Source: Variovorax sp. PBL-H6
GTDB lineage: Bacteria; Pseudomonadota; Gammaproteobacteria; Burkholderiales; Burkholderiaceae_C
Direction: 5' to 3'
Assembly (NCBI RefSeq): GCF_901827155.1
Contig: NZ_LR594660.1
Location: 248,001 to 312,000 of the forward strand
Length of the DNA stretch: 64,000 nucleotides
Shown here: positions 24,440-33,276 of the stretch, in pieces
How positions within the stretch are numbered: position 1 is the first letter of the stretch
How the letters are laid out: each line of letters opens with the position of its first letter
Notes under the pieces: model-generated
Told to the model about the DNA's origin: nothing
The model's input: the letters and a program-made list of their open reading frames with translations, nothing else
Database searches by the model: none
Made by a program: the position numbers and the translations under genes

Positions 24440-24474
24440 GCGAAGAAAAGCCGCGCACTCGAAAGTGCGCGGCT
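24440..24474 (-). terminator. Perfect hairpin between the flotillin and 24092-24361 genes
   Basis: AGCCGCGCACT/AGTGCGCGGCT is a perfect 11-bp stem with a CGAA tetraloop. On the minus strand it is followed by TTTTCTTCG, so it terminates the flotillin operon. Confidence 0.85.
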
Positions 24475-24525
24475 AGGAATCAGCTGAAACGCGGCCCCGG
24501 GGCTAACCGGGACAAAGTTCAGCGA

Positions 24526-26268
24526 TTAGGCTGCTTGCAGCCCATCGTTCGCGGCGGGCGTTGCCGAAGGGACGGCGACATCCGGTGCGGTGGAAACGGC
24601 CACCTCCGGAACTGCCAGTTGACCGACTGCCAGGCCGCTGGCCAGCAGGTTGTCGAGGGTGGCGCCGGTGCCGAAGCCCACTTGTGCCAGCAGCGAGTCC
24701 ACGACCGGCTTCTGCGACTGGTACGTCAGCGCGCCGCGCACCACCTGGTCGACCAAGCCGCCGCCGTTGCCGGCCGTGTTGCCGTTGCCACCATTTCCGT
24801 CGTTGCTCGAATTGCCGCCCAGACCGCCGATGTTGGCGATGCGGATGGAATCGATTTTCTCCAGGGGAGCAACCGACTTGGCGATGATTTCCGGCAGCGC
24901 TGCGATGAGCGCCAGCTTGACCTGCTGAGCGATGACATCCGGCGACAGCGTGTTCTGGGCAGCGTTGTGCTTTTCCAGCGCTTCGGCCGTTGCTTCGCCT
25001 TCTGCCAGGATACCGGCAGCGCGTGCCACTTGGGCGTCACGATGGCCTTCTGCTTCGGTGCGCAGTGCCATGGCGCGGTGGTTGGCCGCCGTCTGCTCGG
25101 CTTCTGCTGCGACCACGATGCCGATGGAGTCTTCCTCGGCGCGCTGCTGCGCGGCGATGACGGCCACGGCCTTCGTACGATTCGCGATTTCCGTTGCCTG
25201 GGCCGTGCGGACCTGTTCCTCGGCAGCGACAGCCAGCGCACGCGCCTTGTTCGCTTCCGACTCGGCCTGCGCTTCCTGCGTCGTCTTGTTCGACACCGTG
25301 ATGGCCTGCTCTTGCTGGGCGAGGCGAACGGCAGTTTCCGAGGCGGTTTCCGCCGTCTTCACCGTCTGCGCCGAGGCGACGCGTGCCAGTTCGATTTCAC
25401 GCTCTGCGTCGATGCTCGCCTGCTGCGAACGACGACGACCGTCTGCCTGGGTGGCGGCGATTTCCGCTTCGCGGTTGGCCGTCATCGTGGCGACTTGGAG
25501 GTCGTTCTGCAGGGTCACTTCAGCCGTGTCGCGCTTGATTTCGGCACGTTGACGGGCGGCTTCGAGGTTTCGCTGTTCGATGGCCACCTGGTTCGTCTGT
25601 TCCACGTCGTTGATGGTCTTCTTGTTCGCTTCGGTCACAGCCGTCAGTTTGGCCAGGCCCTCCGCATCGAGGACGTTGTCCACGTTGAAGTAGCGCTTGT
25701 CCGTCTGATTCAGCGAGGTCAGCGACACCGACTCCATTTCCAGGCCGTTCTTTGCCAGGTCGGGGGCGACGGCGTTCTGCACGGCCTGCGAGAACTCGTG
25801 GCGCTGCTGATGCAACTCGTTGAGAGCCATCTTTGCGGCCACGGCACGCAGAGCGTCCACGAACTTGGCTTCGACCTGCCTTGCAAGCAGTTCCGGCTTG
25901 GTCGTCAAATCGCCGAGCGTTTGCGCAGCCAGGCCGATGCTTTCAGCGTTGTTGCCAACGCGCACGAAAAAGTCAACCCCCACGTCCACGCGGAGACGGT
26001 CTCCGGTCACGAGCGAGTGGTCGTCCTTCTTGGTGACCTCGAGGCGCAGCGTCTTCAGGTTCACCCACGTGATGGAGTGGAAGATGGGCAGCACCAGGGC
26101 GCCACCGCTGAGGACGACCTTGCGGCCACCCATGCCAGTGCGCACGAACGTGCGTTCGGCGTCCACCTTGACGTAGAGCTTCGACAGTACAAAGCCGATG
26201 ACGACGATGACGATGAGGACGGCGAGGAGGGGGATGCCGATGCCGGCGAGGGATGAGAGAAAGCTCAT
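24526..26268 (-). CDS. Flotillin-family membrane scaffold (YqiK-like)
   Basis: 580 aa. One N-terminal TM (about residues 8-30) is followed by an SPFH/band-7 domain (about 35-210, with 'GGxKVVLSGGALVLPIFHSI'). A very long Ala/Glu-rich coiled coil runs from about 215 to 440. A Gly/Asn-rich linker (about 485-505) and a hydrophobic-poor tail end the protein. Flotillins organise membrane microdomains. Length and the preceding membrane OB-fold gene match the YqiJ-YqiK pair. The tail beyond residue 500 is longer than I expect for YqiK. ATG 26268 with AAAGGA upstream. Confidence 0.9.
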   Translation of the reverse strand: MSFLSSLAGIGIPLLAVLIVIVVIGFVLSKLYVKVDAERTFVRTGMGGRKVVLSGGALVLPIFHSITWVNLKTLRLEVTKKDDHSLVTGDRLRVDVGVDFFVRVGNNAESIGLAAQTLGDLTTKPELLARQVEAKFVDALRAVAAKMALNELHQQRHEFSQAVQNAVAPDLAKNGLEMESVSLTSLNQTDKRYFNVDNVLDAEGLAKLTAVTEANKKTINDVEQTNQVAIEQRNLEAARQRAEIKRDTAEVTLQNDLQVATMTANREAEIAATQADGRRRSQQASIDAEREIELARVASAQTVKTAETASETAVRLAQQEQAITVSNKTTQEAQAESEANKARALAVAAEEQVRTAQATEIANRTKAVAVIAAQQRAEEDSIGIVVAAEAEQTAANHRAMALRTEAEGHRDAQVARAAGILAEGEATAEALEKHNAAQNTLSPDVIAQQVKLALIAALPEIIAKSVAPLEKIDSIRIANIGGLGGNSSNDGNGGNGNTAGNGGGLVDQVVRGALTYQSQKPVVDSLLAQVGFGTGATLDNLLASGLAVGQLAVPEVAVSTAPDVAVPSATPAANDGLQAA

Positions 26269-26315
26269 GGATAGGTTCCTTTGGTTGGATTGGGAAACGG
26301 GTTCTTGAGAAGGGG

Positions 26316-26921
26316 CTACTTCACGGCGCGTGCGCGGAAGTTCGAGCCATCGAAGGCCAGGAGCTCGAGGCGGGCGCCGTGCACGAGGTCGGGGGTGCCT
26401 TCCTCAGGTTGAACGAAGACGTAGTGCACGTTGCCGTGCTCGTCCCGAACGAGTGCTTCGCCGAGGAAGCCGATGCGTGCGAGCTGGCTTTGCAGCACGG
26501 CCTCGCGGCCGACCAGTGATTCCAGGGACACAGCGGTGCTGTGGTGGGCGATTTGATAGCGTTTGAAGAATGCGCCGATACCGCGAACACTGGCGAGGGC
26601 CCCGACGATGCCGATGCTTGCTGCCGGCAGCAGAGCCACTGGCTCGCCGGGGGTTCCTAGCATCGTCTGAACGGCCAAACCGGCGCAGCCGAAGCCGCCC
26701 AGAGCCGTGATGAGGGTCACCATCAGGGGGACACCCTTGATGAGGACCCAGTCCAGACCGGCGAAGTCCGGCGTATCCAGGTCCAGCAGGTTGTCGAGAA
26801 CATGGGTGATGGCGGCGACGCCCAGGACCACCAAGCTGAGGAGCTCGAACATCCCTATGACTGCCACTGCCGCAAGGGCAGCTGTGAACGGTGCGACTTG
26901 AGGTAGCAGAAAGAAATCCAT
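26316..26921 (-). CDS. YqiJ-like membrane protein with cytosolic OB-fold
   Basis: 201 aa. Three or four TM segments (about 10-38, 60-82, 92-110) are followed by a soluble beta-rich C-terminus beginning 'ESLVGREAVLQSQ' and containing 'LVRDEHGNVHYVFVQPE', the pattern of the YqiJ OB-like domain. It lies 47 bases upstream of the flotillin gene on the same strand, the known YqiJ-YqiK order. It probably anchors or regulates the flotillin assembly. Confidence 0.82.
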   Translation of the reverse strand: MDFFLLPQVAPFTAALAAVAVIGMFELLSLVVLGVAAITHVLDNLLDLDTPDFAGLDWVLIKGVPLMVTLITALGGFGCAGLAVQTMLGTPGEPVALLPAASIGIVGALASVRGIGAFFKRYQIAHHSTAVSLESLVGREAVLQSQLARIGFLGEALVRDEHGNVHYVFVQPEEGTPDLVHGARLELLAFDGSNFRARAVK

Positions 26922-26973
26922 AGTGCCTCAAAAAAATGATTACTGACGGGTGCGCTGCCGAAGCGCGCAACAG

Positions 26974-27005
26974 GTTGTCCTGTGCCCTGTGTAGGGAAGC
27001 GTTTC
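26974..27005 (-). promoter_or_regulatory. Shared-motif promoter of the YqiJ-flotillin operon
   Basis: On the minus strand GAAACGC, then CCTACACA, then AGGACAAC (complement of 26974-26981). The leader runs about 50 bases to ATG 26921, so AGGACAAC is not the ribosome site. Confidence 0.6.
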
Positions 27006-27055
27006 ATACGGGTACGGTTTAAGCGGTCTGCCTATCCTTACGCCCCTGGAAGTAC

Positions 27056-27088
27056 CTAAAGCCTTGTGTCTATACGGTTCAGGTTAAC
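27056..27088 (+). promoter_or_regulatory. Shared-motif promoter
   Basis: CTAAAGCC at 27056-27063, TATACG at 27071-27076 (15-base phase), CAGGTTAAC at 27080-27088. It is divergent from the previous promoter; a TTTAAGCGG occurs between them. Confidence 0.6.
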
Positions 27089-27101
27089 TACAGGAATTTT
27101 C

Positions 27102-27377
27102 GTGAAGGCCAATGTCAAAACCGCGCTTGCGCTGGAACAAGCGGCACATAAGTCAGCCAAAGGCACCGTGCTCGAAGTCGCCAAGAAGAATCCCGGTCTT
27201 CTTGCGAACCGTCTCGCCCAGTCACCCGACTTGGCGAACGGTCTCGCAGACTTCGACTACATCGTCGACGAGCTGCTCTCTGCTGGCCAGCGTGAGCACA
27301 TCCATCGGATGCTGGACTCCCGGTCGCTCAACGCCAAGGCTCGCCTCATCATCGTGACGGCACTGCTGACGACGTAA
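27102..27377 (+). CDS. Unknown small protein, 91 aa
   Basis: GTG 27102 has AGGAA five bases upstream; the longer frame would start inside the promoter. Helical, soluble, moderately basic, with 'KNPGLLANRLAQSPDLANGLADFDYIV'-type amphipathic helices. No family recognised. Single-gene unit with its own promoter and terminator. Confidence 0.65.
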   Translation: MKANVKTALALEQAAHKSAKGTVLEVAKKNPGLLANRLAQSPDLANGLADFDYIVDELLSAGQREHIHRMLDSRSLNAKARLIIVTALLTT

Positions 27378-27404
27378 TTCGCAGTTCTGGAATTTTTAAT
27401 TCCG

Positions 27405-27433
27405 AAGGCTCTCCCCTGTGGAGAGCCTTTTTT
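27405..27433 (+). terminator. Rho-independent terminator
   Basis: AGGCTCTCC/GGAGAGCCT stem followed by six T. Confidence 0.93.
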
Positions 27434-27464
27434 CGTCTCGGGGAGTTCGACGGCCTACCGCGCC

Positions 27465-27893
27465 TCAGAAGTCCAACGTGGCCTGGCCAGCGTCAACCTG
27501 GGCGGAGGGTGGCGGGCCTGCCTTCTTTTCGACGCCAAGGTCCCGCAGGTGCGCCACAAACCGCGGCTCAAGGTAGCAGTTGGGCGGCGCGTCACTGAAC
27601 AGTGGTGCTATCTGAGCAGTCAGGAACCCGGCCAGGCCGCAGCCAACGCCCTGCACGTCGAAAGTCAACTCCGGGTGAGCATGTGCGAAAGCGAGGAAGC
27701 GCGCAACGCCTTGTGCGACGTCTGGCAAGGAAAGGGGCCTTAGGAACCCATCCTTGGTCGGTATGCCGTAGCTGCGGCCCTGGAGGCCCTCCCCTTGGCC
27801 GTAGATGGCGCCATGGCGCAGGCGAGCCGTCAGAGCATCGCCCTTTCCGTGTCGACCCGCCCTGTTGCTGCCAAAGACGTAGATGGTTGTCAC
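27465..27893 (-). CDS. A1S_2505-like phage/plasmid non-structural protein
   Basis: 142 aa. The N-terminus 'VFGSNRAGRHGKGDA', the middle 'GQGEGLQGRSYGIPTKDG' and 'VQGVGCGLAGF...IAPLF' form a well-known conserved set. I recall it from a phage-associated family with a macro-domain-like nucleotide-binding pattern. The biochemical role is not established to my knowledge. Start ATG 27893, no strong ribosome site. It indicates phage or plasmid ancestry. Confidence 0.75.
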   Translation of the reverse strand: MTTIYVFGSNRAGRHGKGDALTARLRHGAIYGQGEGLQGRSYGIPTKDGFLRPLSLPDVAQGVARFLAFAHAHPELTFDVQGVGCGLAGFLTAQIAPLFSDAPPNCYLEPRFVAHLRDLGVEKKAGPPPSAQVDAGQATLDF

Positions 27894-27963
27894 TGCGACC
27901 TGGAGTTCATGGGGCTAAATCGAAAGCGCCTCGGCTGGGCGGGGTCTGGGTCCTCGAAGGCAA

Positions 27964-28407
27964 CTAGGTCGCGCTCGGCACCGCTCCCGCCGCCCGCACC
28001 AGGTCCTTGTACTTGTGAGCAGCGATAGCGCTGAAGCGCCGGCGGAGCGTCGAGACGTCTTCCAGCTCAGGCATTGGCTGCCAGCAAATCGGGGTGAGCG
28101 CGATGGGGCGCCAGTCGACGGCCAAGGGCGAATGCTCGTCGGCAGATTCCATCCGTTCTGGCGTCATCAGATGGGTCGGCAACCGCGACGTGGGCGAAAC
28201 GCCCCACCATGCGAGCCGGCCGCCGCCGTACAGATTCATGAACGCCGCGGGCATGACGTTCCACGCCTCCCCATTGGGGGTCTCGCACACGAGGATGACG
28301 GTTCCGTCCTTCGGGGCCTTCGCCATGGGGCGCCACGCGGAAGTTCGCTCGGTAATGACGGTGAGCTTGCTGCCACTCCACTTCGCCCCAACAGGCTTGC
28401 CGCTCAT
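27964..28407 (-). CDS. Unknown protein with a 'WrPmakAPKDGTvIL' motif
   Basis: 147 aa. The motif at about residues 25-40 resembles the DUF551-type 'W..i..aPkdg..vl' found in phage proteins. Several Trp residues follow (LAWWGVS, DWRPIA, CWQPMP). No signal or TM. ATG 28407 overlaps the stop of the upstream small gene by four bases (ATGA), so the two are coupled. Confidence 0.6.
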   Translation of the reverse strand: MSGKPVGAKWSGSKLTVITERTSAWRPMAKAPKDGTVILVCETPNGEAWNVMPAAFMNLYGGGRLAWWGVSPTSRLPTHLMTPERMESADEHSPLAVDWRPIALTPICWQPMPELEDVSTLRRRFSAIAAHKYKDLVRAAGAVPSAT

Positions 28408-28607
28408 GCCAACAGGTCCAGGGCCAGCGCTGCCAGCAACTTGTCCTCCGCGGTATCGCGCTGGGCGTGGTACTCCGATGCATCCTGGAGCGCCTTGTTG
28501 TGCTCGGCCACGGTCGTGGGAGCCGGAAGGCCCTCGCCGCCGGTGATGGAGGCAAAAACTTCACGTTCATTGGAAGTCAGGCGGATTGAGTCACCAGAGC
28601 GGAGCAT
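28404..28607 (-). CDS. Unknown small protein, 67 aa
   Basis: ATG 28607 chosen because AAGGTCC lies about nine bases upstream. Acidic and mostly helical, coupled by ATGA overlap to the gene that follows. No family recognised. Confidence 0.55.
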   Translation of the reverse strand: MLRSGDSIRLTSNEREVFASITGGEGLPAPTTVAEHNKALQDASEYHAQRDTAEDKLLAALALDLLA

Positions 28608-28649
28608 GTGGGGAGGACCTTGATGTCTTGTTCGTTGGAGTGCACGCAT

Positions 28650-28830
28650 TATAGCGTAACGTACCTAAAATGACAAGTAAAGCACTGCGTCTATAACGCA
28701 TGAACGCTAGTGTGGAGGACTCCTGCGGCAGTGCGCGAACGTTTGCGGCCCCGCCGCGGCGCGGCCAACTGACACTGCCTGTACCTAAAATACCTCCATA
28801 TTGCGGTTTAGGCGCCTTTCATGGTACGAT
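28650..28830. promoter_or_regulatory. Divergent promoter region with repeated CCTAAAAT boxes
   Basis: A minus-strand TATAAT (28650-28655) faces the 28607 gene. On the plus strand TATAAC (28691-28696) lies 15 bases after GTAAAGCAC, and a second candidate TACGAT lies near 28825. GTACCTAAAAT occurs twice (near 28660 and 28782). No gene is seen in 28608-28867. Confidence 0.5.
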
Positions 28831-28867
28831 GCGTAAAACACAAACCCACTCGGGGACCCTAGACTTC

Positions 28868-29992
28868 ATGAACAAGCAAATTCGGTACGTTCTCCTTGGC
28901 GCGCTCGTGCTTGCCATCGGCGGAGGCATTTGGAAATCCATGTCCAGCGTGCCGGCTGCAGACGGCGCTGCTGCGGGCGACCCGGCCCCAGCATCCGCCG
29001 CCAAGGTCGCGACCGTCAAGGTGCTCACCGGGAGCGCGAAGTTTGCCTTTCTCAAGGACGAGCAGCTGACCGCAATCCTGGCTGCTGAGGGGCTCAAGCT
29101 CGAGCTGGAGAAGTCGGGCAGCACGAGCGCCGATGTGGCTCGAGCTGGCACGTTCGATGCCGTGTGGCCCGCTGGCGCCAATACGGCCAGCGATTTCAGC
29201 GCCGTCCTGCCCGGCTCGAGCGCCTACCCCGTCTTCTCGACTCCGCTGGCCGTCGCAAGCTGGAAGAAGCTGGTGCCGGTTCTGTCGGCAAACGGGCTCG
29301 TGAAGGTTGTTGGCAAGCACGGCGACCTGAACCTGGAGAAGGCGCTGCCCCTCATGGTGTCAGCCAAACGCTGGAACCAACTGTCGGGCAACGACGTCTT
29401 CAGCGTGAACCGCGGGTTTTTAGTGAACACGCCCGATGTCCGCAAGTCCAACACGGGTGCCCTGTTCATCGCTACGCTCGCCTACATCCGCAATGGCAAC
29501 GAGGTCCCGACTGACCTCGCCAAAGCCGGGGCCCTTGCGGACGAGCTTTCGCCGCTCATCAGTCGGCAGGGCTTCCAAGAGAGCACTCTCTCCGGCCCCT
29601 TCGAGGACTACATCGGTCAGGGCATGGGAAAGGCCCCGCTGGTGCTCGTTTACGAAAGTCAATTCGTCGAGGCGAAGCGTCAGGGCAAGCTCAACGATGC
29701 GCACACCCTGCTCTATCCGCAGCCCGGCCTGGTCCTGAAGCACATCTTGGTCGGCCGCAGCGCGAATGGCAAGAAACTCGGCGAAATCCTTTCCAACAAC
29801 CGTGAAGCGCAGGTCATCGCCGCGCAATACGGGTTCCGAACCACCGACCCGGCAATTTTCGAGGCTGCGGCCAAGGAAATCGAGCTGGATGCTCCTGAAC
29901 TTCTCAATCTCGCAGATGCGCCCTCGACACCGGTCCTGGACGCGATGAATCAAGTGCTCGTCAACAAGCTCGAAGGCAAAGCCCTGCAATGA
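28868..29992 (+). CDS. Membrane-anchored solute-binding-like protein of the TelA operon
   Basis: 374 aa. ATG 28868 begins a short basic start and one TM/signal (about 6-24) followed by a Pro/Ala linker. The body is a type-2 periplasmic-binding-like fold: 'VKVLTGSAKFAFL', 'FDAVWPAGANTA', 'VFSTPLAVASWKKLV', 'QPGLVLKHILVG'. The same blocks occur in the VWA lipoprotein three genes on (31676), so the two share a binding module. No ABC permease is nearby, so transport is unlikely; a sensing or substrate-presenting role is inferred. Its stop overlaps the telA start. Confidence 0.75.
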   Translation: MNKQIRYVLLGALVLAIGGGIWKSMSSVPAADGAAAGDPAPASAAKVATVKVLTGSAKFAFLKDEQLTAILAAEGLKLELEKSGSTSADVARAGTFDAVWPAGANTASDFSAVLPGSSAYPVFSTPLAVASWKKLVPVLSANGLVKVVGKHGDLNLEKALPLMVSAKRWNQLSGNDVFSVNRGFLVNTPDVRKSNTGALFIATLAYIRNGNEVPTDLAKAGALADELSPLISRQGFQESTLSGPFEDYIGQGMGKAPLVLVYESQFVEAKRQGKLNDAHTLLYPQPGLVLKHILVGRSANGKKLGEILSNNREAQVIAAQYGFRTTDPAIFEAAAKEIELDAPELLNLADAPSTPVLDAMNQVLVNKLEGKALQ

Positions 29993-31245
29993 CCCAACCT
30001 CTCTCTCAGCAAACCGAAGTAGCCGTTGCAACCGCCGTTACCGTGGCTCCCCTGGTACTCACACCCCCGGAGGCATTGACCCCCATGGTGCCGGCTGACG
30101 CCAAAGGGCGCGTGAAGCTGCCGGAGGCGACCCGACAGGCGGTGGATGCCCAGCTGGAGGCGTTCGTGGCCTCGCTGCAAAACGCCGACGTCGCCTCGGA
30201 CGAGTTCCAAGCGAAGCTGCAGCAGGCTTTCCAGGTTGGCCGCAAGGAAATCGCTGACGCGACGACGCTCACGAACTCCTTCACCAGCGCCAATTTCGCG
30301 AAAGATGCGGAGTCGCCGGCATACCTGGCGATTCAGGAGATGCGCGAGCTCTTCGACCAGTTCAACCCCTCCAAGCAGGGCAATCTCTTCGCCCCTACCA
30401 AGGTGTTGGGCGTCCCAGTGCCCTCGAAGGTATTCGGGCTGGAGCTCCCATGGGGTGACCGCCTGACGCGCTACCTGCGCCGCTATGAGTCCGCCGACTC
30501 ACATATGTCGGCAATCCAGGAGAACGTCGTCGCCGCAAAGGACGAGGTCGGCCGAGGTGTGAGCGACCTGGGGACCTCGCAGACGAAGCTCTGGGCGGCG
30601 CTCGAGAAGCTCGAGGCGGCTGTCTACTTCATCCACGGCCTGGACCAGCGCCTGAGCACGAGCATCGAAAGCATTCGCACAGCGGAACCGGACCGTGCTC
30701 GTGCGCTGGAGCAGGAAGTGCTCTATTACATTCGCCAGAACCAGGGTGACCTGCTGGCTACTCAAGCCTTGACTGTGAACGCACACCATGCGCTGGGCCA
30801 GATTCGCCGCACCGGCCGCGAAGCCATGAACGGCTGCGACCGCGTGTCCACCCTCGGCATGGCAGCAATGTCCCTCGGTGTGACGATGGCCCGCTCGTTG
30901 GGCGTCCAGATGAAAACGATGGCCATGCTCAAGGGCGCCAATGCAAGCGTCGAAGGCTTGGTCGAGGCCACCGGTACCGCTCTGAGCGACCACGCCAAGG
31001 CCACGACCGAATTCGCCAGCGACCCGCTTTTCGCCGTGCAGAAGCTGCAGGCGATGTTCGACAAGACGTACGAGGCGATGGAAATCATGGACAACTTCCG
31101 TAGCCAGTCCCTCCTGACCATGGAGAGCAATAACGCTGTGGTGCGCGGAATGCTAGACGAGCACATGCAGCGCATTCGCAACGACCAGTCGGCCACGGCC
31201 GGCAATCTTCCCGCCCCGGTTGCCGCCGGCGGCATCGCACTCTGA
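29989..31245 (+). CDS. TelA-family (toxic anion resistance) protein
   Basis: 418 aa, cytosolic and highly helical, typical TelA length. The family core is visible from about residue 95 to 390: 'VLGVPVPSKVFGLELPWGDRLTRYLRRYESADSHM', the 'QNQGDLLATQALTVNAHHALGQIRRT' stretch and a C-terminal 'DNFRSQSLLTMESNN'. TelA was named for tellurite resistance in KlaB/TelA plasmids; the wider family accompanies envelope-stress and phage-related operons. It is coupled to the upstream gene by an ATGA overlap. Real function here is open. Confidence 0.88.
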   Translation: MTQPLSQQTEVAVATAVTVAPLVLTPPEALTPMVPADAKGRVKLPEATRQAVDAQLEAFVASLQNADVASDEFQAKLQQAFQVGRKEIADATTLTNSFTSANFAKDAESPAYLAIQEMRELFDQFNPSKQGNLFAPTKVLGVPVPSKVFGLELPWGDRLTRYLRRYESADSHMSAIQENVVAAKDEVGRGVSDLGTSQTKLWAALEKLEAAVYFIHGLDQRLSTSIESIRTAEPDRARALEQEVLYYIRQNQGDLLATQALTVNAHHALGQIRRTGREAMNGCDRVSTLGMAAMSLGVTMARSLGVQMKTMAMLKGANASVEGLVEATGTALSDHAKATTEFASDPLFAVQKLQAMFDKTYEAMEIMDNFRSQSLLTMESNNAVVRGMLDEHMQRIRNDQSATAGNLPAPVAAGGIAL

Positions 31246-31277
31246 ACCCAAAAGCCACTTCACTCAAGGAAATCCAC

Positions 31278-31373
31278 ATGCTGCTCGCAATCATCGCTGT
31301 CGTCGCCGTCACGTCCTTCACCACCGGCGCCGCCTTCCCCGTGGCCGTGCTTGCTGCCGCAATGCCGCTGTAA
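31278..31373 (+). CDS. 31-aa micro-membrane protein
   Basis: ATG 31278 has AAGGA six bases upstream, in phase with operon spacing. The peptide is almost entirely hydrophobic (MLLAIIAVVAVTSF..., ending AAAMPL) and would form one TM helix. It resembles the next small ORF at its start. It is too short for ordinary callers. The strong ribosome site and position between telA and the VWA gene support it. Confidence 0.6.
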   Translation: MLLAIIAVVAVTSFTTGAAFPVAVLAAAMPL

Positions 31374-31408
31374 AGCGCTTCTGTCGAATCCCAAGGAAAA
31401 CACAAAGA

Positions 31409-31549
31409 ATGCTCGCATCCATCGCAGTCGCCATCTTCATCTTTGCGGCGTCGCCCAACCCGTTCGCCGTTGACGCCGTCGGCAATCCGTTCTCGTCCTG
31501 GTCTGGCGACGTGGTCTCTGCACCGGCCGCCAGTACCACCACGAACTGA
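31409..31549 (+). CDS. 46-aa small membrane or secreted protein
   Basis: ATG 31409 with AAGGAAAAC upstream. It starts MLASIAVAIFIFAAS (one TM or signal), followed by a polar tail ending STTTN. The N-terminal pattern ML-A-IAV matches the 31-aa gene just upstream, suggesting tandem duplication. Same operon as telA. Confidence 0.55.
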   Translation: MLASIAVAIFIFAASPNPFAVDAVGNPFSSWSGDVVSAPAASTTTN

Positions 31550-31675
31550 CAACTGGCCATGTCCGTCCTGGTGACCACCTTCGACATCAAGCTCCAAGCA
31601 CCCGCCGTCCGGACGTTTTGCACCGCCAAGTAGGGCCCTGCCCAATTTTCAACATCGAACTGCCCCAAGCGCACC

Positions 31676-33235
31676 ATGTTCAAACGCATTCTCTCGCTGG
31701 CGTCGGCCGTTGCCGTTGCTATCACCCTCGCAGCGTGCGGGAAGGTCGATTCAGCGGTCGGCGCCCCTTCGGCGCCCGGTGCTGCTTTCAAAATCCTGGC
31801 CGGCTCCGAGCTCAAGGATGTCGCTCCTCTTGTGACGGCCTATGGCGCTCAGCATGGAGTGCAGGTCACGTTCGAGTACACGGGGTCGCTCGACGCAATT
31901 GACCGCGTCTCTGAGGCTCACACGTACGACGCACTCTGGCTCTCAAATGGCAAGTACCTGCAGCTGATTCCTGGCCTGAAAGGGCAGGTCAAGGCATCGG
32001 AAAAGACGTTCTATTCGCGCGTCGTGCTCGGCGTTCGCAGCGAGAAGGCCAAGGAACTCGGCTGGGTTTCTGGCAAGACGAGCTGGTCGGATGTCGTCAA
32101 GGCCTCCAAGGACGGCAAGTTCCGTTTCGGCATGGCCAATCCGGCAGCCTCGAACACGGGTTTCGTGGCGCTCGTAGGCCTGGCCGCCGAGCTCTCGGGC
32201 AAGGGAGATGCGCTGGAGGCCAAGGACATCCCGGTCGACGCGCTCAAGAACTTCTTCTCCAGGCAGAGCATCACCTCGGGCTCATCTGGGGACCTGGCAG
32301 ACAAATTCGTCGCGGACCCCTCCAAGGCTGACGGCCTAATCAACTACGAGTCGGTCATCCTTGGCATCAACGCCAAGGGGGCCGCCAAGCTCGACGTGCT
32401 CATCCCCAAGGAAGGGGTCATCACGGCGGACTACCCTCTGATGCTGATGTCAGGCAGCAAGTCGGCCGAGTTCTACGGCCAGTTGGTTGAACACCTGCGC
32501 AATGATGACACCCAGCAGCGCATCGCGTCGACTACGTTCCGCCGTCCGTTGGCCGGCGTTGCGTCGGACGAGGTCGTCAACGAGCTCCCCTTTCCCGGCT
32601 CCCTTGCCGTGGTGGATGCCATCCTGCAAGGATTCGGCGACGTCTATTCGCGGCCGGCTTCCTCGTTCTTCGTCCTGGACATCTCCGGTTCGATGAGTGG
32701 CGCCCGCCTGGCTGCCCTCAAGCAGGGCATGACGGCGCTGACGAATGCAGACGTCGGCTCCGGGTCCCGCTTCTCGACCTTCCGCGCACGGGAGGAGCTG
32801 ACCATCTCTCCGTTCAACCACGAGGTCTACGAAAGCCGCTACGTTGCTCTGACGGACGACCCCGTTGCGAACAAGGTCGCATTGCGCTCCGCCGGCCAGT
32901 ACGTCGAATCACTGGTTGCCAACGGCGGCACCGCCATCTACAACGCAGCCCGGGTGACCTACCAGGCAGCCCAGGCGCGCGCCCGAAGCGGCGAACGCAG
33001 CGTGAGCATCGTGCTGTTGACCGACGGCGAGAACGCTACGGGCATCAACGCTGACACATTCAAGGCCTTTGTGAAGGACGCCGGCGAGCCGCGCATCCCC
33101 GTCTTCGCCGTGGCATACGGTGACGCGAACTTTGACGAGCTCCAAGGACTCTCGGCCGCCACCGGCGGCAAGGTGTTCGATGCTCGTTCGACAAGCCTCG
33201 CTCGCGTCCTGAAGACCATCCGGGCATACCAGTAG
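31676..33235 (+). CDS. Lipoprotein fusing a solute-binding domain to a VWA domain
   Basis: 519 aa. The lipobox LAAC places the lipid on Cys21, so the protein sits in the periplasm or outer membrane. Residues about 38-310 form a type-2 binding-protein-like domain related to the 28868 product ('FKILAGSELKDV', 'YDALWLSNGKYLQL'). Residues about 330-515 are a von Willebrand A domain with the metal site DISGSMS (about 335-341), the 'NGGTAIYNA' threonine motif and 'VLLTDGEN'. VWA domains make metal-dependent protein contacts. The fusion suggests that ligand state is passed to a protein partner. Start ATG 31676 has no strong ribosome site; it lies about 125 bases after the small gene. Confidence 0.85.
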   Translation: MFKRILSLASAVAVAITLAACGKVDSAVGAPSAPGAAFKILAGSELKDVAPLVTAYGAQHGVQVTFEYTGSLDAIDRVSEAHTYDALWLSNGKYLQLIPGLKGQVKASEKTFYSRVVLGVRSEKAKELGWVSGKTSWSDVVKASKDGKFRFGMANPAASNTGFVALVGLAAELSGKGDALEAKDIPVDALKNFFSRQSITSGSSGDLADKFVADPSKADGLINYESVILGINAKGAAKLDVLIPKEGVITADYPLMLMSGSKSAEFYGQLVEHLRNDDTQQRIASTTFRRPLAGVASDEVVNELPFPGSLAVVDAILQGFGDVYSRPASSFFVLDISGSMSGARLAALKQGMTALTNADVGSGSRFSTFRAREELTISPFNHEVYESRYVALTDDPVANKVALRSAGQYVESLVANGGTAIYNAARVTYQAAQARARSGERSVSIVLLTDGENATGINADTFKAFVKDAGEPRIPVFAVAYGDANFDELQGLSAATGGKVFDARSTSLARVLKTIRAYQ

Positions 33236-33276
33236 ACCTCGCTGGGCCTGCTTCCATCCTCGACACCTTTCGCGCC

